Origin: Alphaproteobacteria bacterium
GTDB lineage: Bacteria > Pseudomonadota > Alphaproteobacteria > Rhizobiales > Xanthobacteraceae
Reading direction: 5' to 3'
Length of the DNA stretch: 5,990 nucleotides
Assembly: GCA_005884745.1 (NCBI GenBank)
Contig: VAZU01000127.1
Location: forward strand, 1-5,990
The notes below the pieces were generated by a model. It had not been told where the DNA came from, did no database searches, and saw only the letters and a program-made list of their open reading frames with translations. This document shows positions 1-5,842 of the stretch, piece by piece. The translations under genes and the position numbers were made by a program. Numbering within the stretch: position 1 is the stretch's first letter; each line of letters begins with the position of its first letter.

Positions 1-202
1 GGATACCGATAGACGCCGGGCTCGATCATGGTTCGTCCATTCGCTTTGCCGCATTTGCGGCTTCGAGCAGAGCGAAACGGCGGGCGGTTCGGCCGTCGCC
101 GACGGAAATCGGCCGCGCGCCGATCGTGCTGCAGCACGGCATTATGATCATAAATACTCGATTTGAAACCGTTCTGGCCCCGGGCCCCGGTCGGCGATGC
201 AA
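1..202. other. Left-edge intergenic region, no supported gene
   Basis: I see no convincing complete gene here. On the minus strand an ATG at 29-27 opens a frame running off the left edge (MIEPGVYRY...), with a weak GGA six bases before it. Another ATG at 54-52 opens a different frame off the edge. Either could be the start of a gene divergent from the PRC-barrel gene, but nine to eighteen codons are too few to judge. A small 5-bp stem (GCCGC/GCGGC, 48-61) is the only structure. The stretch 130-175 is noticeably more AT-rich than the coding DNA, as expected of an intergenic region. Confidence 0.4.
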
Positions 203-228
203 GGAACACCGCGGGCCTCCGAGACGTT
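203..228 (+). promoter_or_regulatory. Probable EcfG-type (general stress response) promoter
   Basis: GGAAC at 203-207 and CGTT at 225-228 are separated by exactly 17 bases. This matches the alphaproteobacterial EcfG sigma consensus, GGAAC-N16/17-CGTT. Transcription would begin a few bases past 228, giving a leader of about 40 bases that contains the GGGAG ribosome binding site at 263-267. The element sits correctly before the PRC-barrel gene. The motif and spacing are seen directly; EcfG control is inferred from the consensus. Confidence 0.7.
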
Positions 229-273
229 TTGCCGCTGTGAGAATTTTCGATCGCGCAAGATCGGGAGAACATC

Positions 274-813
274 ATGCTGAAACGATCCCTGATGATGAGC
301 GCTGCCGCCTTTCTGTTGCTGGCGCCGGCGCTCGCACAAACTCCGACGCCGCCGGCGCCCAGCGCGCAGGCTCCGGCAGCGACGTCAAGCGCCACCACCA
401 CCGCGCCCGAGAGCGCCAAGCCCGGCTTCATTGCCGAGCAGGGCAAGGATCAATGGCTGGCCTCGAGGAACCTCATCGGCGCCAAGGTCGGCGGTCCCGA
501 CAACGCCACGGTCGGAAGCATCAACGACCTGCTGATGGAGAAGAACGGCAACGTCCTCGCGGCCGTGATCGGGGTCGGCGGCTTTTTGGGCATCGGCTCC
601 AAGAACGTCGCCGTCCCGTTCAAATCCCTGGAGCTGAGCCGCGACACCGACGGCAACGACAAGATCGCGATGCGTTTCACGAAGGACGAGCTCCAGCAGG
701 CACCCGATTTCAAGCCGCTGATGCCGCCGCCGCCGAAGCCTCCGGTGGCCGGCGGGCCGGGCGCGGTGCCGCGGCCGGGCGGCGCCATGACGCCGGGACC
801 CAAGACGCAGTAG
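274..813 (+). CDS. Exported PRC-barrel domain protein
   Basis: This 179-residue protein probably works in the periplasm or cell envelope. Residues 1-21 form a Sec signal peptide: MLKR n-region, hydrophobic core, and ALA cleavage site before Gln22. Residues 22-50 are a Pro/Ala/Thr-rich linker. Residues about 58-146 form a PRC-barrel domain, recognisable from SRNLIGAKV, the IND.L strand, the glycine-rich GVGGFLGIGSKNVAVPF segment and the KSLEL strand. Residues 148-179 are a Pro/Gly-rich tail. The ATG follows GGGAG (263-267) at six bases, which fixes the start. The PRC-barrel is a small beta-barrel found in photosynthetic reaction centre H subunits, RimM and many exported alphaproteobacterial proteins; the biochemical role of this exported type is not established. 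The EcfG-type promoter suggests stress induction. It is monocistronic and convergent with the transpeptidase gene. The domain call is firm; the function is unknown. Confidence 0.93.
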   Translation: MLKRSLMMSAAAFLLLAPALAQTPTPPAPSAQAPAATSSATTTAPESAKPGFIAEQGKDQWLASRNLIGAKVGGPDNATVGSINDLLMEKNGNVLAAVIGVGGFLGIGSKNVAVPFKSLELSRDTDGNDKIAMRFTKDELQQAPDFKPLMPPPPKPPVAGGPGAVPRPGGAMTPGPKTQ

Positions 814-837
814 AGAAACCCAGGTCCCGCCCAATCT

Positions 838-871
838 GCATCGCGCCAGGCCTCCGAGCCTGGCGCGATGC
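838..871. terminator. Perfect 14-bp stem-loop between convergent genes (bidirectional terminator)
   Basis: GCATCGCGCCAGGC (838-851) is the exact reverse complement of GCCTGGCGCGATGC (858-871), around the six-base loop CTCCGA. It lies 24 bases past the PRC-barrel stop and 21 bases past the transpeptidase stop, where a shared terminator is expected. Neither side has a long T-run after the stem: + strand CGTTTGG, minus strand AGATTGG. It is therefore not a canonical intrinsic terminator, and may act with Rho or as a 3'-end-protecting hairpin. Confidence 0.7.
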
Positions 872-892
872 CGTTTGGCTCAGCGCGGCAAT

Positions 893-2167
893 TCAGCGGA
901 CCAGCACGATGAAGTCCGTATCGCTGTCGGTCTCGTCGCTCAGCGGCTGGTCGGAGATGACCAGCGAGGATTTGGGCGACAGCAATTCGGCGATACGATC
1001 GGCCGCCTCCGGCGGGATTTCGATGCGCTCGAGCGCCGCGCTCGCCCGCTCGACCGACCGCGATGGCGGTGGCGGCGCGGAGAGTTTTGATCGCTTGGTC
1101 TCGCGCTCCGGACGCCGGCTCTGCCCGGGCTCGATCCGAACGCGCTCGCTCCTGTTCGAGGCTTCGTCCGGAAACGACACCACGGTCCAGCGCATCGCAC
1201 CGGAATTTCCCTTGAGCTCGATCGCCGTGAAGACATGGGTGCCGAGCGGCCGTTCGGGATTGCGGATCGTCACCGCGGACTCGAACAGCGGCGCGTAGCC
1301 CTGGCGGACGAACAGTTTTTCCTGTTTGCGGCTGATGAAGATCGAGATCGGCTCGACCTTGGGCGTCGGCGGCTTCGGCTCGACGTTCGGCCCGCCCTCG
1401 GTGCCGGAAGGCTGCGCCGCCGTCGCGGGCGCGGACGGCGGGCTCGCGTCGGCGGCTATGCCGGCCACCTTCACCGGCTTGATGAAGTCGTCGGCTGCCG
1501 GAACCGTGGTCGTCTGCGCGGTTTTGAGCACCTCGCCCGGCGTGCCGAGCGACACCGGCAGATCGGGTTTGCGCTTTTGCCCGAACAGCTGCGGATGCGA
1601 GATCTCGATCGGTCTCACGTCCTCGCGGGCGATGATCACCCGGTTGCCGAGCTTGCTGAGCTGCCACAGGTGAATGGCGAAATCCTCGGTCAGCCGGATG
1701 CAGCCGTGCGAAGCCGGGTAGCCCGGCAGAACGCCGGCATGCAGCGCCACGCCCGACCACGTGATCCGCTGCATGTACGGCATCGGCGCGGCGCTGTAGA
1801 GGTTCGAGCGATGCCATCGCTGCTTCTGGATGACGGTGAACACGCCCATCGGGGTCGGGTGGCCCGGAACCCCGGTCGAGACCGCCGAGCGCGCCGCGAG
1901 CACGTCGCCGCTGTAGACCGAGATTTTCTGGTCGGCGATGGAGATGATGATCTGCAGCGGGCCCTTCGGCGCCGGCGTCGGCTCTTGACGATGTTTCTCG
2001 CCCGCCGGCGCGCTCTTGCCCCGGTACAGGTGCGGGCGCGCCGCATCGGCCCGATCCCACGGCCACGCCAAAGCCACCAAGGTCACGCTCGACGCCAGCA
2101 TGACGCGCGCAGCCAGAACCGCGGCGGCATGCTTCGCGGCGATGCCTGCGCTCGGCTGAATTGCCAT
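893..2167 (-). CDS. L,D-transpeptidase (YkuD family) with a degenerate second domain
   Basis: Predicted periplasmic peptidoglycan enzyme making 3-3 cross-links or attaching proteins to diaminopimelate. Numbered from the ATG at 2167 (424 residues): residues 1-42 are a long signal peptide or N-terminal anchor with core VMLASSVTLVALAW and a possible RADA cleavage site. Residues about 70-180 are the catalytic YkuD domain, with His143 and the SHGCIRL motif giving His154 and nucleophile Cys156. Residues 224-272 are a Pro/Ala-rich linker. Residues about 273-317 repeat the N-terminal half of the catalytic domain without any Cys/His motif, and the tail ends in DFIVLVR. Start choice: a TTG at 2236 has AGGA eight bases upstream and would add 23 residues. 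I prefer the ATG because it gives a more plausible signal peptide, the added codons have weaker G/C third positions, and an EcfG-like promoter lies between the two starts. The enzyme family is certain; the start is not. Confidence 0.93.
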   Translation of the reverse strand: MAIQPSAGIAAKHAAAVLAARVMLASSVTLVALAWPWDRADAARPHLYRGKSAPAGEKHRQEPTPAPKGPLQIIISIADQKISVYSGDVLAARSAVSTGVPGHPTPMGVFTVIQKQRWHRSNLYSAAPMPYMQRITWSGVALHAGVLPGYPASHGCIRLTEDFAIHLWQLSKLGNRVIIAREDVRPIEISHPQLFGQKRKPDLPVSLGTPGEVLKTAQTTTVPAADDFIKPVKVAGIAADASPPSAPATAAQPSGTEGGPNVEPKPPTPKVEPISIFISRKQEKLFVRQGYAPLFESAVTIRNPERPLGTHVFTAIELKGNSGAMRWTVVSFPDEASNRSERVRIEPGQSRRPERETKRSKLSAPPPPSRSVERASAALERIEIPPEAADRIAELLSPKSSLVISDQPLSDETDSDTDFIVLVR

Positions 2168-2204
2168 AGGCCTGGCCAAATTGGTCCCCGGATCGCTCGC
2201 TTCG

Positions 2205-2230
2205 AACTCGACCTGCGACGACTTTGTTCC
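2205..2230 (-). promoter_or_regulatory. EcfG-like promoter upstream of the transpeptidase ATG
   Basis: On the minus strand GGAAC (2230-2226) and AGTT (2208-2205) are 17 bases apart. This is the same spacing as the strong element before the PRC-barrel gene, with one mismatch (A for C) in the -10 box. It would start transcription about 30 bases before the ATG at 2167. If functional, the TTG at 2236 could not be used from this transcript. The motif is seen directly; activity is inferred and the mismatch weakens it. Confidence 0.35.
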
Positions 2231-2236
2231 ACGCAA

Positions 2237-2432
2237 ATGTTAATTCCTAACAAAAAACGCCGACATTGCAGTTGAAATCGCGCGCTTGGCCGGCCAACGC
2301 CGGGAATCACGCAAAGATTAGTCCCTCGCTATTCGGTTTGATTAAAGATTGAAGACGGACGGGGCGCTGAATGGGAGCGCCCGAAGCAAGCGACCGTTCG
2401 AGACACCCGGGCCGGCGCCGATGCAAAAGCGC
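2237..2432. other. Non-coding gap upstream of the transpeptidase gene and the candidate sRNA
   Basis: There is no supported gene here. The stretch is more AT-rich than its surroundings and must hold any housekeeping promoter for the leftward transpeptidase and the promoter of the rightward candidate RNA. I could not find a clear -35/-10 pair for either. The one distinct element is the 12-bp perfect palindrome TTGGCCGGCCAA (2286-2297), a possible operator but also plausible by chance in GC-rich DNA. Confidence 0.4.
2245..2248 (-). promoter_or_regulatory. Shine-Dalgarno-like AGGA before an alternative TTG start
   Basis: On the minus strand AGGA lies eight bases before TTG (2236-2234), an in-frame alternative start that would lengthen the L,D-transpeptidase by 23 residues. 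This is the main argument against the ATG at 2167, which lacks a well-spaced Shine-Dalgarno sequence. It sits within a short GTTA/TAAC inverted repeat (2239-2251). Confidence 0.35.
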
Positions 2433-2530
2433 CCGCGGATCACGGTATGGGTAATTCGCGGTGCACCGATTTCTCTGATCTGTGGCGCAAATATCACAGC
2501 CTCGGAGGACGCACGGCGCTAAGATCGATG

Positions 2531-2565
2531 TTGCCAGTTCGAGATCGTTTCGGGTCTCGTGGCAA
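2531..2565 (+). other. 13-bp bulged hairpin inside the candidate sRNA
   Basis: TTGCCA/TGGCAA forms the lower stem and CGAGATC/GGTCTCG the upper stem, capped by the six-base loop GTTTCG (2547-2552). A three-base bulge, GTT (2537-2539), lies on the 5' side. One U-G pair (2545 with 2554) fits + strand RNA. Two further G-U pairs (2530 with 2566, 2529 with 2567) could extend the base. After the terminator this is the strongest evidence that a structured RNA is encoded here. Confidence 0.6.
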
Positions 2566-2593
2566 TGAATGGCATTTTCCTCCCGGTGCTCAT

Positions 2594-2627
2594 GGGCCTC
2601 AGGATATTTCTGGGGCCCTCTTTTTTT
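2594..2627 (+). terminator. Intrinsic (Rho-independent) terminator
   Basis: GGGCCTCAG (2594-2602) pairs with CTGGGGCCC (2610-2618) as nine consecutive pairs including one U-G, around the seven-base loop GATATTT. It is followed at once by TCTTTTTTT (2619-2627). This is a canonical terminator on the + strand only; read leftward the T-run becomes an A-run before the hairpin. No + strand protein gene ends nearby, so the terminated transcript is most likely the candidate sRNA. Confidence 0.85.
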
Positions 2628-2714
2628 GGCGGTCGGATGCTGACTCCTGCGTTCGACGCACACCGGCATCGCTTCGCCAACGAACAGCTCCGCACGCCCC
2701 GCTGAAAAATTTCT
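2628..2714. other. Short gap downstream of the amidase gene
   Basis: Nothing coding is seen. A 6-bp inverted repeat (GCTGAA 2701-2706, TTCAGC 2714-2719) overlaps the amidase stop, but has no T-run in the amidase direction. I found no convincing terminator for the leftward operon in this gap. Confidence 0.4.
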
Positions 2715-4109
2715 TCAGCCCGATCGCGGCGGCCGGGGCCACGGTCGTTGCGCCGGCCGCATACGTTCATAAGCGCGCGCGAGCGCCAGCACGCCGAGAT
2801 CGTCGAAGCGTTTGCCGACGATCTGCAGGCCGATCGGCAGCCCTTCCGTCGTATAGCCGCAGTTGATCGAAGCCGCGGGCTGCTCCGACATGTTGAACGG
2901 GACCGTGAAGGCGATGTGCTCGAACGGCCGCGCCGGGTCGTTGGTCGGGCACGGCAGCTCGGCCGCAAACGCCGGGATCGGCGCGGTGGGGCACAGCACG
3001 TAATCGTAGGCCTGGCATGCCGCGTGGGCGGCCTGGCGCATGACGAACACTTGGCTGAAGCATCGGAACAGCTCGAGGCCCGAGAGGTTCGCGGCGGCGC
3101 TCGCCCAATCGAGAATGAAGGGCAGCACCTCGGCCCGGCGCGCCGCCTCGAGCGCCGAGAGATCCGCCCACGCCCGCATCCGCCAAAAATAGTCGACGCC
3201 GTCGAGCATGGTCCGACTGAGGAACGGCTGCATCGGCTCGACGATCGCGCCCGCCGCCGCGAACGCGTGGGCCGCCGCCTCGACCGCCGAGCGCACCTGC
3301 GGTTCGACCGGAAGGCCGCAGCCGACGTCCAACAGCAGTCCAAGCCTGAGCCCCGTCAGGTCGCGCTCGAGCGCGAGCCAATCGCAGCTTTGGTAGGGCA
3401 GGCTCATGTGGTCGCGGCCATCCGGTCGCGACAGCACACTCATCAGCAATGCCGCATCGGCCACGCTGCGGGTCATCGGACCGGCGACGCGGCCGATATA
3501 CGGCGGATCGATCGGCACGCGCCCGAGGCTCGGCTTGAGCCCGAACACGCCGCACCAGCCGGCCGGCAGCCGGATCGAGCCGCCGATGTCGGTGCCGATG
3601 TGCAGCGGGCCGTATCCGGCCGCCAGCCCGGCCGCGGCGCCGGCGCTGGAGCCGCCCGGGTTCTTGGAAAAATCCCACGGATTGCGCGTGAGCGGATGGA
3701 AGCTCGACAGACCCGAGGACAACATGCCGTAGTCCGGCATCGTCGTCTTGCCGAGAATCACGGCGCCGGCCTCGCGCACGCGCGCGGCGGGCGGCGCGTC
3801 TTCCGCGGCGTCCTGCAACGCGGTGGCGGCGGTGCCGAGCGGGACCGGCACGCCCTTGGTGGCGATGTTGTCCTTGATCATGACCGGCACGCCGTCGAGC
3901 GCGCCGGCTCGTCCCTCGCGCCAGCGCGCCTCGGAAGCCTCGGCCGCCGCGAGCGCCGCATCGGGATCCAGCCGATAGGTCGCGCAGAGCGTCGGCTCCC
4001 AGCGCTCGATCTGGGCCAGCACCGCACGGGTGGCCTCGACCGGGGAGAGCGCCTTTCTCCTGTAAAGCTCGAGCAGCTCGACGGCGCTCAGATCATGGAT
4101 TTCGGGCAC
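2715..4109 (-). CDS. Amidase (amidase signature family)
   Basis: Predicted cytoplasmic hydrolase of carboxylic or small peptide-like amides, releasing ammonia or an amine. It carries the full amidase signature. Numbered from the GTG at 4109 (464 residues), the Ser-cisSer-Lys triad is Lys79 (in VMIKDN), Ser154 (first Ser of GGSSAG) and nucleophile Ser178 (in GTDIGGSIR). The 75- and 24-residue spacings equal those of fatty acid amide hydrolase (Lys142, Ser217, Ser241), so the enzyme should be active. Length is normal for the family. Start: the frame extends to a TTG at 4172, but those 21 residues are Lys/Cys-rich and unlike a family N-terminus, and that TTG lies inside a hairpin. GTG gives VPEIHDLSAVELLELYR, where amidases normally begin; it has no clear Shine-Dalgarno. 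The gene follows the transporter ATPase on the same strand, suggesting it acts on the imported solute. GatA is unlikely because no gatB or gatC neighbour is visible; substrate is unknown. Confidence 0.92.
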   Translation of the reverse strand: MPEIHDLSAVELLELYRRKALSPVEATRAVLAQIERWEPTLCATYRLDPDAALAAAEASEARWREGRAGALDGVPVMIKDNIATKGVPVPLGTAATALQDAAEDAPPAARVREAGAVILGKTTMPDYGMLSSGLSSFHPLTRNPWDFSKNPGGSSAGAAAGLAAGYGPLHIGTDIGGSIRLPAGWCGVFGLKPSLGRVPIDPPYIGRVAGPMTRSVADAALLMSVLSRPDGRDHMSLPYQSCDWLALERDLTGLRLGLLLDVGCGLPVEPQVRSAVEAAAHAFAAAGAIVEPMQPFLSRTMLDGVDYFWRMRAWADLSALEAARRAEVLPFILDWASAAANLSGLELFRCFSQVFVMRQAAHAACQAYDYVLCPTAPIPAFAAELPCPTNDPARPFEHIAFTVPFNMSEQPAASINCGYTTEGLPIGLQIVGKRFDDLGVLALARAYERMRPAQRPWPRPPRSG

Positions 4110-4151
4110 GTGGGGTTTTCGCTTTTTGCATGCAGGAGAACTGGGCTGATG

Positions 4152-4176
4152 CCGCTTGCAAGCTAACAGCAAGCGG
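4152..4176 (-). terminator. 8-bp hairpin between transporter ATPase and amidase genes
   Basis: CCGCTTGC (4152-4159) and GCAAGCGG (4169-4176) form a perfect inverted repeat around nine bases. The left arm overlaps the 10-bp palindrome GCTTGCAAGC (4154-4163), so two mutually exclusive folds are possible. It lies 35 bases past the ATPase stop in the leftward transcript and has no T-run. It could be a weak terminator, an attenuator reducing read-through into the amidase gene, or an mRNA processing hairpin. The inverted repeat is certain; its role is inferred. Confidence 0.4.
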
Positions 4177-4211
4177 ATGATCGGGCCAGCCGACGCACCG
4201 TTCGCCGCCGG

Positions 4212-5840
4212 CTAGCGCCCCGCCACCGCGTGCGCGAACGCGCCGAAATTCCAGTGCCGGCCCGGCGCCGCCTCGATCAGCGCGCGCGTGTAGGCATGCT
4301 GCGGATCCGAGAAGATCCGCGCGACTTCGCCGTGCTCGACAACCTTGCCGCGCTGCATGACCGCGACGGTGTCGCAGACTTGCGCGGCGACGCGCAGGTC
4401 GTGGGTGATGAACAGCATGGTCAGCCCCAATCGCTTGCGCACATCCGCGAACAGTCGGAGCACCTGCGCCTGGACCGAGACGTCGAGCGCGGACACCGGC
4501 TCGTCCGCGATCAAGAGCTCCGGCTCCATCGCCAGCGCGCGCGCGATGCAGATGCGCTGGCGCTGCCCGCCGGAGAACTCCTGGGGAAAGCGCTCGAGCG
4601 CATTGCGGTCGAGCCGCACGAACTCCAACAGCCCGGCGGCGCGCGCGACCGCCTCGGCGCGCGACAAGCCAAAATTCATCGGCCCTTCGATGATCGATTC
4701 GCCGACTTTGCGCCGCGGATTGAGCGAGCGGTACGGGTCCTGGAACACGATCTGGATGCGGCGCCGGTGTTTGCGCAGGCGGCGGCCGCTCATGGCGGCG
4801 AGCTCGTCCGGGCCGAGCCAGATGCGCCCGGCGGTCGGCTCGATCAGCCGGGCGATGCAGCGCGCCACCGTCGACTTGCCGGAACCGGATTCGCCGACGA
4901 TGCCCAGCACTTCGCCGCGGCGGATCTCGATCGACACCGCCTCGGCGGCGCGGACCGGCCGCCGCTTCCGAAACAGGCCGCCGTCCGCATAGACCTTGGT
5001 GAGATTCTCGGTGCGGAGCATCACCGGCGCGCTCGTGTCGCGCAGCGACGCGCGCGGGACCATGCTCGGCACCGAAGCGATCAGCGTGCGGGTGTATGCA
5101 TGCCTGGGACGCATCAGCACGTCACGCATCGCGCCGAGCTCGACGAGCTCGCCGAGGCGCAGCACCGCGACCCGGTCGGCGATCTCGCTGACCACGCCGA
5201 AATCGTGGGTGATGAACAGCACGGCCATGCCGCGCTCGCGCTGAATGTCCTGGATCAGTTTCAGGATCTGCGCCTGGGTGGTCACGTCGAGCGCGGTGGT
5301 GGGCTCGTCGGCGATCAGCAGCACGGGTTCGAGCACCAGCGCCATGGCGATCATGATGCGCTGGCGCTGGCCGCCCGAAAGCTGGTGCGGATAGGCGGCA
5401 TTGATGCGTTCCGCATCCGCGATGCCGACGCGACGCAGCATGGCAAACGTCTTTTCCCGCCGCGCCGCCGCGCCGAGAGGAGTGTGCGTCGCCAGCACTT
5501 CGTCGACCTGATCTCCGCAGGTCATCACCGGATTGAGGGCGGTCATCGGCTCCTGGAAGATCATCGACATGCGCGTGGTACGGAGATCCCGCAGCCGCGC
5601 CTCGCCCGCGAGCAGGATCTCCTCGCCCTCGAGCCGCACGGCGCCGACGGGTCTCAGCGTCCGCGGCAACAGGCCCATCACGGTCTGCGCCGTCACCGAT
5701 TTTCCGGAGCCAGACTCGCCGACCAGGCACACGATCTCGCCCCGGTTCACGGCGAAGCTTACATCGCGTACCGCATGCGTGCGCTCCCCGCCCGCCGGCA
5801 AAGCAACGGTGAGATGCGCGACCTCGAGCGCGGCCGTCAC
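4212..5840 (-). CDS. Fused dipeptide/oligopeptide ABC transporter ATPase (DppD-DppF type)
   Basis: This 542-residue cytoplasmic protein drives uptake of a peptide-like solute through a DppB/DppC-type permease pair. Both nucleotide-binding domains are in one chain, as in GsiA or YejF. Domain 1: Walker A GESGSGKS (41-48), Q-loop Gln96, signature LSGGQ (154-158), Walker B LLIADE ending in Asp178-Glu179, His202. Domain 2: Walker A GESGSGKS (316-323), Q-loop Gln367, signature FSGGQ (422-426), Walker B with Asp446-Glu447, His480. All catalytic residues are present twice, so both sites should hydrolyse ATP. Each half ends with the HAYTR(T/A)LI oligopeptide-transporter motif (247-254 and 515-522). 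The start is GTG (5840-5838), two bases after the permease stop and without a clear Shine-Dalgarno sequence, so translation is probably coupled to the permease gene. The family is certain; the substrate (dipeptide, glutathione-like, opine or other amide) is not determinable. Confidence 0.96.
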   Translation of the reverse strand: MTAALEVAHLTVALPAGGERTHAVRDVSFAVNRGEIVCLVGESGSGKSVTAQTVMGLLPRTLRPVGAVRLEGEEILLAGEARLRDLRTTRMSMIFQEPMTALNPVMTCGDQVDEVLATHTPLGAAARREKTFAMLRRVGIADAERINAAYPHQLSGGQRQRIMIAMALVLEPVLLIADEPTTALDVTTQAQILKLIQDIQRERGMAVLFITHDFGVVSEIADRVAVLRLGELVELGAMRDVLMRPRHAYTRTLIASVPSMVPRASLRDTSAPVMLRTENLTKVYADGGLFRKRRPVRAAEAVSIEIRRGEVLGIVGESGSGKSTVARCIARLIEPTAGRIWLGPDELAAMSGRRLRKHRRRIQIVFQDPYRSLNPRRKVGESIIEGPMNFGLSRAEAVARAAGLLEFVRLDRNALERFPQEFSGGQRQRICIARALAMEPELLIADEPVSALDVSVQAQVLRLFADVRKRLGLTMLFITHDLRVAAQVCDTVAVMQRGKVVEHGEVARIFSDPQHAYTRALIEAAPGRHWNFGAFAHAVAGR

Positions 5841-5842
5841 GG

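Larger units (their letters stand above)
2433..2627 (+). ncRNA. Candidate small non-coding RNA ending in an intrinsic terminator
   Basis: No convincing protein is encoded here on either strand, yet the + strand folds into successive hairpins. Hairpin 1 pairs CCGCGGAT (2433-2440) with ATTCGCGG (2454-2461). Hairpin 2 pairs CTGTGG (2480-2485) with TCACAG (2494-2499). Hairpin 3 is a 13-bp stem: TTGCCA (2531-2536) with TGGCAA (2560-2565), a GTT bulge (2537-2539), then CGAGATC (2540-2546) with GGTCTCG (2553-2559). Hairpin 4 is the terminator (2594-2618) followed by TCTTTTTTT. Each of the four stems contains one G-U pair as + strand RNA that would be a C-A mismatch on the other strand, and the T-run is also on the + strand, so orientation is clear. 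The segment 2566-2593 is unpaired and contains CCTCCC, which could pair with Shine-Dalgarno sequences of targets. The 5' end is uncertain (anywhere from about 2330 to 2530) because no promoter was recognised. It may belong to one of the sRNA families described in Bradyrhizobium and relatives; I cannot name one. Confidence 0.5.

Noticed and set aside
126..1298. 390-codon + strand open frame running from before the PRC-barrel gene into the transpeptidase region
   Set aside because: It is out of frame with the PRC-barrel gene, reads through the 14-bp terminator, and has an Arg-rich translation without domains.
450..2066. 538-codon minus-strand open frame overlapping both the transpeptidase and PRC-barrel genes
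   Set aside because: It runs through two recognised genes and the convergent terminator between them in another frame. Its translation has no domain.
1235..2275. 346-codon open frame on the + strand opposite the L,D-transpeptidase
   Set aside because: It is a GC-driven shadow of the real gene, with an Arg-rich, domain-free translation.
2519..2593. 24-codon minus-strand small frame beginning MSTGRKMPF, with GAGG just before the ATG
   Set aside because: The GAGG is only three bases from the ATG. The frame coincides with the structured + strand RNA, and nothing else supports translation.
2307..2669. 120-codon minus-strand open frame in the gap between the transpeptidase and amidase genes
   Set aside because: There is no recognisable domain, good ribosome site or coding-like third-position bias. 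It also runs antisense through the candidate sRNA and its terminator.
2701..2719. GCTGAA/TTCAGC inverted repeat at the amidase stop as a terminator
   Set aside because: The stem is only six base pairs, AT-containing, overlaps the stop codon and lacks a following T-run in the leftward direction.
2447..2866. 139-codon + strand open frame starting in the same gap
   Set aside because: It reads through the intrinsic terminator and into the antisense of the amidase 3' end, and its protein has no domain.
2748..4166. 472-codon open frame on the + strand opposite the amidase
   Set aside because: It is antisense to a gene with an intact catalytic triad. Its composition is low-complexity Arg/Gly/His-rich with no domain.
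4110..4172. LLAC lipobox-like start (MLLACKR) if the amidase began at TTG 4172
   Set aside because: No n-region or hydrophobic core precedes the Cys, amidases of this type are cytoplasmic, and the TTG lies in a hairpin without a ribosome site.
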